A stretch of 64,000 nucleotides of DNA, from contig JARFXV010001252.1 in NCBI GenBank assembly GCA_031761425.1, forward strand, positions 394,810-458,809, written 5' to 3'. The notes beneath the pieces were generated by a model that searched no databases, was not told where the DNA came from, and was given only the letters and a program-made list of their open reading frames with translations. The stretch is from Cosmopolites sordidus (taxonomy: Eukaryota > Arthropoda > Insecta > Coleoptera > Curculionidae). The position numbers were made by a program, and so were the translations under genes. Positions within the stretch are counted from its first letter, which is position 1, and the number at the start of each line of letters is the position of its first letter. Below, piece by piece: positions 16,966 to 29,299 of this stretch.

Positions 16966-17792
16966 GAAATTGATAGATAGATAGCAAGATGTGGATAAGA
17001 ATGGTTATTTAATTAGTATTAGTATTAATTATTACTAAACTTAATTTGAGTTTATTTTTATTTGAAAAATGCTCTCAAGTTACTAGGAACATTATTGATT
17101 AATTAAAATATTTTTATCTATTTCTATAATATCATACACATACCGAATCCACATACCGAAATACCGCACACAGCCACAAATACCGAACTACAAAACCCCC
17201 TGTCCTTATCTTACCTTTACCAATTCGAACCTGTGCCCTGCACTTGCACGCACGTGTAAAATGAAACGCCCGCGCAGCTCGCGCACCTCGCGCTACACGC
17301 CAGCGCATGCGAGATCGATCATTAATCCGCGCACTTATGCAGGTTCGTACAAGCTATGCGCTTTGGTAATAAAAACAAAGGGACGAAATGAAGAATTTCA
17401 TTGTTAATACGTTTTTTCGAAAACAAGTACCACGATTTCTTCTCTCACCCATTGATAAATAATACGATTTTTTCTCTCACTCATTGTGAAATTAATTAAT
17501 AACAGTGTGGTAAAATAATAAATTAACAATATTAAATAAAATGGACAAATTTGTGACAATGAAACATTTTAAAATATGGATTTATTGCCTTGAATGACAA
17601 GTCGCAATGGGTTGTTTGCATAAAGCATGAAGCCTTCAAAATTAGTCTTTCATGTGGAAACAAAACACCCGTCTTTACAAAACAAACCATTAGATTTTTT
17701 TGAGCGTAAATCACTCGTCTTGAAAAATCAACAAATTGCTATCAACAGATCAAGCCGTAGAGATCACAGTGCTTCAAGCATCCTATTTAGTA

Positions 17793-18628
17793 GCATTAAG
17801 AATGAGCCTGGAAGATGCAATTCACAAAATTGGACAATAAGCAAAGAAAAGAGGCCTCACAATAAATCAAGAAAAAAGCAAATATATGGAAATAAGGAAA
17901 GAAAATAGAGTTACAACCAGATCAGTAAAAATACGAAATTAGCATTTTGAAGTAGAAAACATTAAATATTTGGGAATAATAATAAATAGCAAAAGCGACC
18001 GAAACATAGAGATTGATCACAGAGTACAGACAGAAAAGCAAAAACATAAGTATAAATATAAAAGTGAAGGTATATAAAGCAGCTATTAGACCGGTGCTGA
18101 CCTATGGTGCGGAGATAATGAATTTAACAAGGTTGGCATAGGAAAAGTTACGTATATTTGAAAGAAAGATTGTAAGAAGAATATATGGATTAAAGAAAAT
18201 TTCAGAAGATGAATACAGAAGGTTAATGAATTCTGACATAAAAACCATTTTGAAAGGACCAGATATAGTGAAGACCATAAAAGCGCAAAGACTTCGGCTG
18301 GTTTGGCCATATAAGAAGAATGGAAGACAACAAAGTAGTAAAGATAATTACAATGTGAAGATTAGATATTAATAGAGGAAAGGGGAGACTGAAAAGCAGG
18401 TGGGAGGATGAGGTTCGGGAAGATATAAGGAAGTTGGAAATACAAGCATGGTGGGAAAAGATACAGGACCGAGACACGTGGAAGAAAATAACGGAAGAAG
18501 CAAAGACAAACACGCACAGGCACACGCACACGCACACGCACACGCACATGCACACGCATTATTCCGGATACATAAATAGCAAATCGTATTGATGTACCAA
18601 ACAAGAAAAAAGACATATGAAATATTTG

Positions 18629-18629
<1 letters not shown>
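17793..18629 (+). mobile_element. RTE-like non-LTR retrotransposon 3' fragment
   Basis: Inside hAT copy 1. The plus strand encodes, across several frames, a retroelement C-terminus: KYLGIIINSKSDRNIEI, AAIRPVLTYGAEIMN, LRIFERKIVRRIYGLKKISEDEY, IVKTIKAQRLRLVWPYKKN and GRLKSRWEDEVREDIRKLEI. It is a family different from the 8-11 kb RTE. It ends with a CACACG/CACGCA microsatellite (about 18511-18558), then unique sequence, then a TA array at the point where the hAT sequence resumes. Confidence 0.75.
18511..18558. repeat. CACACG/CACGCA microsatellite
   Basis: Imperfect 6-bp CACACG-type repeat within the 3' region of the retroelement fragment. The apparent RVRVRV and CVCVCV reading frames on the minus strand here are translation of the repeat. 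Confidence 0.85.

Positions 18630-18711
<82 letters not shown>
18630..18711. repeat. (TA)n microsatellite
   Basis: About 82 bp of TA at the right border of the retroelement fragment. hAT copy 1 resumes immediately after it (compare TTTCAATGACTTG at 44368). Confidence 0.95.
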
Positions 18712-18712
<1 letters not shown>

Positions 18713-19643
18713 CATTTGAATGACTTGCATATGAGTTTACAAGGTCGTAACAAAAATATTTTACTAATAACAGACAAAGTCAATATCTTCATCAAGAAGC
18801 TTGGTATTTGGATAATACGCACTGAAAAACGCAATTTTAATGTATTCATTTTAGCTTCGGATTATATTACCAAAAAATGTGAGTATAGAAAATTCTGTTA
18901 TCGTTCGTGAGGCGGAGAGCATAAAACGCATTTATGCGAATTGAAAATTCAGTTACTGGAATATTATCCAGATAGCAATGATGATTTGTCGAAAAGATGG
19001 GTTTTCGGTCCGTTTCATGAAAATATTGTTGCAGCTGCTCAATTATCTATTGAGATTCACAATCAACTTATTGAAATCTCGCCCGACAAAACTCTACAAC
19101 TAGAATTTTTAACTCAAGATTTAGATAAGTTTTGGCTTGCATGACGATGTAAATTCGGAAGCCTAGTAATGGAAACTTTGAAAACATTGATCCCTTTCGA
19201 TACATTTTACTTATGCGAAGAAAGCTTCTCGTTTATGGTGGCTTTAAAAACTAAAAACTGTAGAAATCGTCAATTATCACTGGAAAATAATTTGCTTATG
19301 TGTGTTTCCAATGATGATCCACGTATAAAAAAACTTTTTAGTGAAAAACAAAATCAATCGTCGCATTAAATTATTATTTTAAACAACTTTGGCTATTACT
19401 ATTACTATTTGGCTATTATTTAAGTTTATTTTATTATGTTGTTATTACCTGGTAATATTTACTTTTCAAACGCTTGTTTTTAAATTAAAAATACTTTAAT
19501 AAATCCTTAATAATAATATCCTTTAATAAAAGGATATTTCGTATATGGGTCTTATTTTTTGAACATATTGCGACCTTCCATATTCTCGAACGCGACCCCC
19601 CTAGGGGTCGCAACCATCAGGTTGAGAAACGATGTTCTATTGG

Positions 19644-19800
19644 AACTTTTTTTAAACTTCTCGACGCACATTTTGCTAACCATGTTAACATCATCAGGAT
19701 TCATAATCAGAATAACGAGAGTCGAGAAGTTTAAAAAAGTGATTTGGTGTTTAGTGGTAAACCTCTCCGAGTTTAATATTGACTATTACTTGTTTTTTCG
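19644..19800. repeat. Hammerhead palindrome repeat, copy a (partial)
   Basis: Inverted-repeat family also found at 45900-46128 and 63701-63933. The left arm reads AACTTCTCGACGC..., and the right arm reads GTCGAGAAGTTTAAAAAAG and GTGATTTGGTGTTTAGTGG. The left outer part is missing: the sequence starts next to the hAT target site, so hAT copy 1 apparently landed in it. The minus strand carries a hammerhead-like core. Confidence 0.75.
19657..19703 (-). ncRNA. Hammerhead ribozyme-like core (copy a)
   Basis: Read on the minus strand: CTGATGA (19697-19691), a stem II hairpin GTTAAC-ATG-GTTAGC, then AAAA where GAAA is required, a short GTGC stem III region, GTC (19665-19663) as the cleavage triplet, and GAGAAG for stem I. 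One invariant base (G12) is mutated, so this copy is probably inactive. Confidence 0.55.
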
Positions 19801-20389
19801 ATATGTCCCTCTCTCTTATTTTGATATATAGAAATTACCGAATGTCTGAAGTCCATAGGGAGCAGCAAATCATTAAAAGTAGCAGCAGCTCATTAAAAAG
19901 ATTATGTAGAGAATTGCATCACTGATTCATAATTTCAGTTTGAACAACCTGAACGAGCGAAAAAGTTTAAGGAGATCGAACTGTAAACCCTAAAAATAAA
20001 GCAAAGGAACTTATTTCTTAACCCAAAACATTTTTTGCTGGTAAAAATTACTAGGAATATTATAACTTGTAGAAAACTCATGTACTAGCAATTATTTTGA
20101 AAAATTTGAGATATAGGAAATCAATGAATCAGACGCAAAAAGTTTCATGAATCTTCAAATCAACGATCATTTTACAGGTAAATTTTGCCAAGTTAGAAGG
20201 CTGTCAGAGACCGGTTTCTCCAAATGTCAAATGTTCGTGTCGATCATTCTGAAGATTTAGGTGAGTATAGTGGGTGTTTCATAACTCTACTTATTATTTT
20301 TCCTTGTGGAAAAAGATCTTACGTCTGGAAGGACTTCAAAGAGGAAATGTTGCGGTCAGGATATCCCGATAATCATTTGTTGTTTTAAC
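19801..20389. other. Intron, nothing recognised
   Basis: AT-rich sequence without a coding signal or repeat I can name, between the hammerhead palindrome and a Tc1-like pseudogene. Confidence 0.4.
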
Positions 20390-21250
20390 TAATGGAAATA
20401 TGGCGATGTTCTAAAAGGATTCTATATTTCTATCCATACATTTCTAAGTGTGTGGGGTGTGTGTGTTTCCACTTACTATCCATTCCAAAAGTTTCTGGAA
20501 TGGGTAGTACTCGGCTAGGGAGAAAGAGCATACGGCAGATGTCTATGGACTCTACGATGTTGTTCAATATCCATCATGCCGAAAGTCAAAAGTGATTTTC
20601 AGCCGTAACACCATTATCAGATGGTACCATCTCAGATGCTCAAAGCCACGTGGTCCTTTTCGATCGACGTACACACCGCGGAATGTGAATAGGGTAAGGG
20701 AGGCGATTCTGCAAATTACCATTCGCTTTGCTAGGTGGCACCCTTCTGAACTGGGGATGGACTAAGAGCACTGTAAAGTGTAATTTGCATAAGAATTTAG
20801 GCTTTCACCCGTATGAATTGATGATTATTCAAGAGTTGAATGATTCTTCGATGAAACCCAATTTTGTTTAGTCGGAGATGATGGCTGAATAAGAGTTACA
20901 TGACGATATAGAGAAATACGTCAATCTGATATGAGTGACATGTATATGTCACTCTTACAGGACCTGTATATATCTGTGTATACAGGACAGGACCCGTTTT
21001 GCTATGGGGTGCTGTCGCTTATGGAAGTAAGCCATCCCTGTTATTCATTAGAAGCCTGATTGCACAACGGTATCTTCAAGGCGTACTTGGAGCTCTGTTC
21101 TTTCCTACCTTGACCGGTCGGTATACCCAATTTTTCAGTAAGATAATGCACAACTTTGTCTTGCCAGGGTTTTTCTGAGCTTTTTTGAAGAGGTCCATGC
21201 CAATTTAATGACATGGTCAGATAAATTTTCTGACTAAACAAATTGAAAAA
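20390..21250 (+). pseudogene. Tc1-like transposase pseudogene
   Basis: Plus-strand debris in several frames: STVKCNLHKNLGFHPYELMIIQELND (end of the DNA-binding region), GPVLLWGAVAYGSKPSLLFI (central DDE fold) and RYLQGVLGALFFPTLTGRY. The sequence TTTTTCAGTAAGATAATGCACAACTTTG is the remnant of the FQQDNA block. Stops and indels are frequent. An old element. Confidence 0.6.
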
Positions 21251-21329
21251 ACTTTACTTCATTATTTCTACGAAATACTGAAATTATATAACACGGACAA
21301 ATCATTTCTTGTGAGACATAAGTAAAAAT

Positions 21330-21489
21330 ATACAAACCCACTGACCCTGAAACGTGAGTAGTCTAACTACAGTTCATACATTAGCAGATGATACAGCTAT
21401 ATTATCCTCATACGTTAGCTTAGACAAATCTTCTCAAAAGTCTCTCTGCAAAGTGGAAAATACAAACAAATGAAAGTAAATTCAAATTA
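21330..21489 (+). mobile_element. Jockey-type retrotransposon, left part of split copy
   Basis: Reads LADDTAILSSY, the catalytic block C (usually FADDTAIL) of a Jockey-type reverse transcriptase, then LSAKWKIQTNESKFK. The coding sequence stops here and resumes at about 24232 (SKHLTFFIKKG). The DNA between is therefore a nested insertion. Confidence 0.8.
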
Positions 21490-22026
21490 AGAGGTTTGTT
21501 TTAATTCTTGAATAAAACACAGAAGGTGCGTTGATTTAAAAAAAACTTTTTATTGATAATTGAAGCATAGTGTATGATCACCTCTTGCAGCTCTACAGCC
21601 GTGCCCTCTTTTGTCAAAATTTTGGATGACATTTTGGTATAGTCCAGTAAAATGTTAATTGCCCCAATAAATTTCAATAAAAATATTCCCAGTTTCATCA
21701 AGGGCACCAGAGTCGGACTGGTTTAATTTTGAAAAAAATAAAATATTGTTAAATTATTATTATTATTATTATGTATATCTAAAACATTGTTTATTGGTAT
21801 TGTATATATTAGTATAGTATGAATTTTGAATTTATTTGTACAATAAAATTAATTAAATAAATAAATAAAGACATTTATCTAGTAATACAATAAAAATTAT
21901 AATTTAAATTTAATTATACATTTAATTCCGATTTCACTCTCACTGTCACTTTGATCTACATTTATAATAAGTGGTTCTATATTATTAGTAAATGATAGAT
22001 AGGAATCTTCTATTTTAATAACATGG
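21490..22026. other. AT-rich DNA within nested insertion
   Basis: Left part of the 2.7-kb block inserted in the Jockey element. It contains a short ATT repeat (about 21757-21770) and a 68-codon minus-strand frame (21707-21501) that I do not recognise and do not trust as a gene. Confidence 0.4.
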
Positions 22027-22990
22027 TTAATCGAATTTAGCACTTGCACTTAGAGTCGGATAAATGTTTTCTGCTCTAACATTGGATTTTACCTGATGCC
22101 ACATATGCTCAATTGGATTAAAAATACAGTAATACGGGGGAAGACGTAAAACCGTATGTCCCATATCGGCAGCAATGGTATCACATCCATATTCCTTTTT
22201 AATATTAAATGTCTTTAATATTTCTAGAAAATCACATATTTTATATGTATTTTCCAAGTATATATCGTTTTTTAACATATAATTCTGAATTTCCAATTTA
22301 GTATTATTTGCAATAGAAATTTAATTTTTTTGGCGGTTATGATAAGTAGCATTGTCCATTACAATTACGCTTTCCTTAGGCACATTGGGCAAAAGGCTAT
22401 TTATAAACCAATCTTCAAAAAGTTCTCCTGTGGTGTCGTCATGGTAGTCCAAAGATAAATGTTTAATATTTTTTGGGAGGACAACCGTAAACAATTTGGA
22501 ACCCATCCATCCTCGGAACCAGCATGTAAAATTGTAATTCTTTTTCCCTTGTTTGCTGGGGCTTTGGTTTGGCATTTTCTTGATGTATCTACCCATCCTT
22601 CTGATGGCGTCTCATGTGTATCGAACCATGTTTCATCAAGGTAGATAATGGGACGATTTTCTAATCTGTATTATTTTATAGAGTTTAAGTAGTCAAACCG
22701 CCATCCTCGCAATTGTGATTCCATTAATATTTGTCTTTTATTAATGGTCCGATATGCAAAACCCATTAGAGATAATATTCTCCGGAGGCTAGTTCTGCTG
22801 CAAAGAATGTTGGTTTCATCTTTCCTTAGTTGTTGTTGCAGTGAATACAATGCAGGCACTGTTTGCTCTTCATACATAGCATACATTTTGCTTCGAATTA
22901 AGTCTTTGTCGCTTTCGTCAACACATTTGCTTTTACCAAAATCACTACGAACTTTTTGGCTTTAATTGGCTTCGTCACAATATCTTTAAC
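22027..22990 (-). pseudogene. IS630/Tc1-type DDE transposase
   Basis: Minus-strand transposase in several frames. The N-terminal helix-turn-helix part (22886-22671) reads LRKDETNILCSRTSLRRILSLMGF. The catalytic core reads IIYLDETWFDTH (first D, about 22650-22620), HAGSEDGWV in a shifted frame, VIVMDNATYH (second D) and GHTVLRLPPYYCIFNPIEHMW (third acidic residue). All three catalytic blocks are recognisable, but at least two frameshifts separate them. It is nested inside a Jockey element. The family is shared with the fragment at 6055-6360. Confidence 0.82.
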
Positions 22991-23199
22991 TGTAGACGAT
23001 GGCGTTTTCATTAATGAAGACCTTTCTGCTGCGCTGCATATACATTATTCCGTAAAGAAACATACGTAATTTTAACAATTTGCTTAGCACCGGACGATGC
23101 ATGTTTTTTTTTCAAATTAGTAGTTTCGAAATATCGAACGAACTCGATTAATTTTAACTATTTACCTGTTATTTTATTAGACCCGGCCCTGTTTACTTT

Positions 23200-24190
23200 T
23201 TCTGAAATTTTGGCGGGTTTCGTTACGATAGTTAACAGTGTATTGCAGCCATTCGATCAACGGTATATCTTGAACCGCACTATATAACAGCGGTTCTATC
23301 TCACCACTGACTCGAATAGTTTCATTGTTTAGTTCAGGAATCGATTGTTCTTATAGACCTAGCTTTTCATCTAACCTCAAAAAAATAGTCCAACGGTGTC
23401 AAATCACATGCAATATTTCATTAGCAGAGTGAGGTGTAGCGCCACACTGTTGGAATCATATATCCTCCAGATTATTATTATTCAATTCAGTCCATAAAAA
23501 TCTTGTTATCTCACGATATCGAACACCATTCACAATTACAGCTTCACTAGACGGATTCTGAAAGAAATACGGCCCAATTACACCTCCTGACAGTGATGCA
23601 CACCAAACAGTGACCCGTTTAGGATGTAAAGGTTTCTCATGAATCAATCGTGGATTTTCCTCACACCAAATGTGGCAATTTTGTTTATTAACATGTTTGA
23701 AAACATGATATTTTGACAAAAAATCGTCTGTTTGTTCCTTGATCCAATTGACAAATGCACAACGTTTTGAATGATCCAGTGGCTTCAGTTCCTGTATTAT
23801 TTGAACCTTATAGGCGTTCAGAGCCAAATCCTTTCGTAAAATACGCCATGTTGTGGATTCAGTCCAAATTGTGAACGTCGAGTAATAGAATGACTATTGA
23901 CTAACTGAATCTTCAGTAGCACTTTCACGTACCAAATTAATATGCGCTTGTGAACGATCACTGGGACTATATATTCCTCTTTTTTATCTTGCATTTCGAT
24001 TGATAGTGCTTTCAAATGGACGATTGTGCAAATCGTAAATGTCACGTAATTTTCTAAAAACATTTTCCATTGAACGGCCATTTTAATAAAATAATTGAAC
24101 AATTTTAACGCGTTGTTGTATTGTGTATGATTCAATTTTTGTAAATGTCATACATTACACTTTTCAAATGAGACTAGACCTAGGCAAATT
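23200..24190 (-). pseudogene. Tc1/mariner-superfamily transposase
   Basis: Minus-strand. An N-terminal part is at about 24060-23830. From 23827 a 123-codon frame runs through YKVQIIQELKPLDHSKRCAF, NWIKEQTDDFLSKYHVF, VNKQNCHIWCEENPRL, RVTVWCASLSGGVIGPYFFQN and NGVRYREITRFLWTEL. After a stop comes FQQCGATPHSANE, where the second catalytic aspartate of FQQDGA is C. A family of this type also appears at 48730-49330 (minus) and 41030-41310 (plus). Inactive. Confidence 0.82.
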
Positions 24191-24231
24191 CACAACGCTC
24201 ACAAAAATAAATCGCTCAATTAGAAAGACCC

Positions 24232-24875
24232 ATTAAATCCAAACATTTAACGTTTTTCATTAAGAAAGGAATCTCCACCGGTGTTCCTAAAAATCTCTCA
24301 ACTTAGACAAGCAAATGAAGCAGAGTACATAGGGATCCACATAGATCGAATCCTGACAGAATGAACACACATTTTCACTAAAAGAAAGCAGTCAAGTCTG
24401 AAACTAAACCAGCTCTATTTGCTAATTGGTAAACAATCCCAATTAAAACTTTACAAGCTACATGTATATAAAATAACATTTAAACCGCTTTGGACGTTCG
24501 CTATAGAACTCCAGGGTGCAGTGCGTTAGTCAAACACGAAAATACTTTAACGGTTCCAGAATAAGTTTATACGTACAGTTACTAATGGGCCGTGGAATGT
24601 CCCTAATAGGGTTTTAGAATGAGACTTACAAATATTACGAGTAATTTAACACAGTGAAGTGAAGTGGGTCGTCTCAAATGTAGCAAACCAATGTACTTAA
24701 AAATAAGGCTTACTGTATAGTCTCATTGTTAGTTTTATAAACTATAACTATGTGTAAATATGGGAACATTTTACTGGTAGTAATTTTTCATGTCATTTTT
24801 ATAAATTTGTAATATGATTTTCTCATTGTTATATTTACATGAATAGATAATAAATAAAATTTGAGTTAAAAAAAA
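24232..24875 (+). mobile_element. Jockey-type retrotransposon, right part with poly(A)
   Basis: Continuation of the copy starting at 21330: FFIKKGISTGVP, EAEYIGIHIDRILTE, IFTKRKQSSLKLNQLYLLIGKQ, LYKLHVYKITFKPLWTFAIELQGA and ILQRFQNKFIRTVTNGPWNVPN. A 3' UTR follows with AATAAATAAAATTTGAGTTAAAAAAAA at about 24850, which looks like its polyadenylation site and tail. It contains in-frame stops. Confidence 0.8.
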
Positions 24876-25539
24876 TGTTAGGAATAAGACGTCCACACGA
24901 AGTTTAGATGTTCTTAGACATGAAATACAGATACCTTGTAATACTATAACTCAAAAAGGAAAAGGCCACTGCATTCAACCAATATAATCAATTAATATGT
25001 TAGGAAGTGTATGATACTGTATAGATTAGTTAGCCTGCACAAACTCATTATTAATAAAATCAATAAATAAACTTATTATTTTCCTCCAATTTTAATTGTT
25101 TACTTCTTTGAAGTATCAAGGTAGGTTTCATCAAAAAATACATCAAAATCCCGTAAGGAAGGTATAATAATTTCTACCAGTTAGCGTATTTTAAAATTGT
25201 ACGCAAAGCTTTTTGTATCCACTTGGTGCTAAAACCGAATATTATACCCAAAGGAAAATATATTTTTAACAATCTCATCCAGGGCAGTCTCTGTCGTTTG
25301 GTAGGTGTATCGATCGTTCTATGTTCTCTTTCGGTGGACACGGATTACATGGTTTCGACTAACTTTTAGGGATCTCCAAAATATTTACAGTTATCATTCT
25401 ACACATATATTTCCAATATTTAGATATTTTAATAATAAAAATGCGATACATATCTCCGACCAGGTTTATTTTTTAACGAAGTTTAAACGAACTTATTTTT
25501 CAATAAGTGCATGAAATCATAAATATACGAGAGTGAGTG
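24876..25539. other. Intron with unidentified transposase shards
   Basis: The minus strand reads VFFDETYL near 25120, resembling the first catalytic block of a DDE transposase, and YTYQTTETALDEIVK near 25300. I cannot assign a family. The remainder is AT-rich. Confidence 0.35.
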
Positions 25540-26400
25540 AAAAGTGGTATAGGTTGGTAGGTGAGTGAAAAGTAGGAGATGAAGATAAAGTCGGATTCAA
25601 CGTAGTCTCCTTGTAGCTCGATATACTTCGCCTAACGATTTTCTAACTTGTCATGCCTTCCAAAAAGTACGACCTGTCGTCCTCTGTTTTGGCGATGATA
25701 TCTTTATTTGAAGGGAATTTCTTTCCAGCTAGTCCTTTCTAGGGAGGGGCCAAGTGCAGAGAATAGAGTAAATAGAGCAATTATCAGCGTAAATAGACCA
25801 ATCTCGCTGATGTAAGGGGGGGGGGGGGTTTAGAATTGAGAATTGAGAGGATAAATTGACATTTATCTTCGCCAAAAGAGAGCAATCCTTCTTTATCAAC
25901 CCTTATTAAAAATATGAGCAATAAAATATAACAATACCCTGTGATAGTCTTTACCTTTTCCAAATAGTCCATTAAGGTAATGCCTTCCAGTCGATGAACG
26001 CGTTTTTAGTTTCTCCGTGGCACGTACATCGGGTAAAACGCACTATTTTGCCTGTGTAGTGATGTATATTGGATGAATCCAAGTTTCATCAACAATCAAG
26101 AATCTCTACAGAAACTCCTTCGGATTGCGTTATACATGTCTAAGCAATACCGTGAAGTAGTCACTGGATTCTGTTTTTGGTCTGCATTGAATAAACGCAG
26201 TATCTATCGCATTGATAGCTCTCTCTTGTCTAAATGTACTTGTAGGATATTCCGTACGATTTGGTCCGAGCCGTGTATAATCTCAACAATCTCTAATCAT
26301 CGAATTTTCCTTCTGGAATCAGTTAACACGATATCATAGATTTTTTCAACGTGGGAACACTCGTGCGGGTTCGAGCACATCGATGTATACCTTTCAATAT
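25540..26400 (-). pseudogene. mariner transposase pseudogene
   Basis: Minus-strand. The C-terminal end lies at about 25590-25760, where GGAGACTACGTTGAATC encodes GDYVE just before the terminus. A central block IVDETWIH (first catalytic D) is at about 26096-26073, with coding debris up to about 26400. A run of G (25808-25817) lies in the middle. Many stops; an old copy. Confidence 0.65.
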
Positions 26401-26745
26401 TTGATGTTATATCAAGAAAAGGTTGGAAATTTAATTTTCATAGCTCAAAAAATAAAAGTTTAATATTTTGAGCTTAACTGCGCGAAATTAAATTGAATGT
26501 TTGATTATATATTTGATTTCACTTGATTAAGTTGACTGGAATAATTTTTGCCATAATCGGCGTTTGGCAACGTCGTCTCTTAGATGCGTATTTTAAATTG
26601 CAACCCCGCGGCGGTGAAGCACCGCAACTAACTTTGGCAATTATCGGATTGACATATTTTAGTTTTATTTATATTTTATATGAAATACATATATAAATGT
26701 AAGACCACTATAACAGAAAGTAAATTTCCATTTCAGAGATAAAAA
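26401..26745. other. Probable hAT 5' untranslated/terminal region
   Basis: No coding signal. A GC-rich patch (CCCCGCGGCGGTGAAGCACCGC at about 26602) interrupts AT-rich DNA and probably belongs to the terminus of the following hAT element. Confidence 0.35.
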
Positions 26746-28475
26746 ATGCCACCAAAAAGCGATTTAAGGAAATATTTTGAAAAATCAAACGATAAGAGTG
26801 TAGTTGTTGGTCGTTTCTGTTCACAAGAAATTAAAACTTCTGGGAAACATATCAAACCTGAGTTGTCATTTAAATGCTATGCACAAGGAAGTTTTGCACA
26901 AACCAAAAACCAACATATAAAGAGTTGAATACAGATACAACCTCTGTACATGAAGAGGAACCATCAGGAGAAACTTCTGAAGCTTCATTTTTACCCTTTA
27001 AGCGACAAAAGACAATTAATGAAAGCTTTTCATTTTTAAAATGTCAGGCAACAGGTGGCCAAAAGCACAATAAAATAACAAACGTAATGTTGCTTAGGAT
27101 ATGCTGAGATTATTATTAAGTATCGTGGAAAATGAAGTATTTATGCGTCTAATGCATACATGTCTACAATATAAAATGTCATCGAGAAAAACGATTAGTG
27201 ATCAAGATCGAGAAAAGCAATTAGTAATATGTTTCGAGAAGAAATTAAAAACATTGATAAGGTAACATTGACTTGTGACTTCTGGACGGAAACTTTAAGG
27301 TCTAAAAGCGTTCTTGATATGACAATTCATTTTCTGGATGGTACTGAAATCTTGGATGCAACTTTAGACATATACGAATTCAGTGAAGGCCATACGCTAG
27401 AATATATTGCCGACTCTCCAAAAATATGGGTCAAGAGTGAGTAACTGAGGAGTTTGTTATTGGTATTTGATTGTTACGAAGGCACTTGAGTAAGTGGCTG
27501 AATTATCAGAAATTATTAAAATGGTCAAATATACTATAAGGTGGTTTAAGCAAAGTGTGGTGGCTAGTGATTCGTGATTCGGTGGCTAGTGATTAGAGTT
27601 AAGAAAAGCCCAACAAGGACAAAACGAAGAACCTCAATTAACACTGAAGTAAGATGTTCCAACACGCTGGAATTTGATTTATTATCTACGGCCCTTCGAA
27701 CACGCTACAAAAGAAATATCTGGATCGAAGTATATGACTGGAAGTATAATTATACCTCTTGCGCGAAATCTTAGATTATGTGTTGAAAAAACTGAAGTTG
27801 GGGATTTTGAACTTGCAACAGATTTGAAACTGTATCTATTAAAATAAATTAACGAAAGAATGGGTACGGTCGGTCAAATAACAATACTGGTAGCTGTTAC
27901 GGTGATTGATCCTCGATTTCAAAAAATATATTTCACTAACCCTATTCATTGTGCGAGAGCTATACAATATATTCATGATATGACGAAGATGAAGCATGAT
28001 CAAAATTCAGAACAATCAGACATAGCCAATCAAAATATAATAGAGTCAGACAGTAATACTGGTAAGATTGGTAAATATGTTTTTACTTTTATAATAGCAA
28101 ATAGTCGATCTTAAAGAAAGATCTTTTTTCAGTGTCAAACTAGTTTAGTTTGTGGGGTGGGCAGAAATGAATTGTAGCACAAATGTCAGTGGATATGAAA
28201 GTGAATGTTTTAGGGGCAAATACTGAAGTTGAGAATAGCCAAATTGAAATAACTCATTTTTTAAGGAAGCCTCCCGAACAATTAGAGTGCAATCCTATTG
28301 ATTTATGGTAACGATAATCTTTGTTATATCCAAATTTAATACTATAAGCTTTAAAATTGTTAAGCGTTTTAGGTACATCTGAGCATCTTTTTTCTAAAGC
28401 TGGTGAAATTATGGTCCAAAAACGAAATAGCCTTTCTTGCAATCCACTAATAAAAGATATTGGGACTTAAATTAA
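26746..28475 (+). pseudogene. hAT-family transposase pseudogene, second family
   Basis: Plus-strand. It starts MPPKSDLRKYFEKSNDKSVV with a BED-finger-like N-terminus that has lost the clear Zn pattern. Then follow LPFKRQKTINESFSF, KVTLTCDFWTETLRSKSVLD (the TCDFWT block is typical of hAT transposases) and VIDPRFQKIYF. The C-terminal dimerisation domain is at about 28375-28460 (TSEHLFSKAGEIMVQKRNSLSCNPLIKDI). Several frameshifts and stops. It is not the same family as the copies at 17-19 kb and 43-45 kb. Confidence 0.8.
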
Positions 28476-29299
28476 TATTTTGACAAAAAGAAACACATAT
28501 TTAGTTTTTAAGTTTTTTTTTGAGTTACTGTAGTTGGACATAATTTATGTTACTTTTAAGGATATTATTTTATTTAGTCTTTGGATGATTGCTTGCTGAA
28601 TGTTACATTCAACTTTCTAATAAAGTTTAATATCTAAATTAAACTGTTTATTTAATTATTTTTATTCGTAATCTTAATTAAGGATAATTGTTTAAAACAA
28701 TATTAATTTTCGATTACACCACCACCTATCGGAAAAGCATGTAACTTTTCGTTCTTAGTATATTCTCGTATATATAGGGTGGTTCGTAATTGTATGTGGC
28801 AAAACCTACTACGGTAATTAGCATTGAAAATATTGAAAATAAAATTTCAAATGTCTTTTCAAATTTCAAACAGTTTGAAATAAAAAGGTGTAGTAAAAAT
28901 TACTACGAGGCATAATTTGGTGGTATTGCTGAAGAAATAAAATAAACAGTGGCGTAGATACATTAGCATGGTGCCATTTTTATAAATATAAAATATTAAA
29001 TCGGTTTTGTAAGCCCCCTGTAAAAGTGTTACAAATAACGTTCTTTTGTCCATGAAAAGTAACTCTTCTAAATTTTTAGTAGGAAGCACGGTTTTTGAAA
29101 TAATTAGAATTTTTGATAACTTAGCAATACAGTAAAAACATTAGTGCATACATTCATGTAAGTTTTGGATTTTCAAAATGATTAATAAAATTCAAATGTT
29201 ATTTAAAACTTTGATGGACCATACCTACGTAATTAGGCCCTACTGACCAAAAGTTAATTTAGAAAATATTCATCATTTTCAATGATTATTACAGTAGTA
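28476..29299. other. AT-rich intron, unidentified repeat-like DNA
   Basis: Nothing recognised with confidence. ATATAGGGTGGTTCG at about 28773 resembles a DNA-transposon terminus. A 76-codon minus-strand frame (29089-28859) has no recognisable motif. Confidence 0.35.

Larger units (their letters stand above)
17150..19634 (+). mobile_element. hAT transposon (BED finger, ZBED5-like), copy 1
   Basis: Plus-strand relative of the complete copy at 42828-45219. Shared parts are the 5' leader (ACCGCACACAGCCACAAATACC at about 17162), the start of the transposase with the BED-finger remnant (MKPSKLVFHVETKHPSLQ, 17627-17700), and the C-terminal half after 18714 (LLEYYPDSNDDLSKRW, VAAAQLSIEIHNQLIEISPDKTLQLEFL, LIPFDTFYLCEESFSFMVALKTK, SNDDPRIKKLFSEKQ). 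The middle is replaced by an RTE-like fragment and a TA array, with loss of about 645 bp relative to copy 2. The right end GTTGAGAAACGATG is followed by TTCTATTG, a candidate 8-bp target site. I could not find the left terminus. Not functional. Confidence 0.85.
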
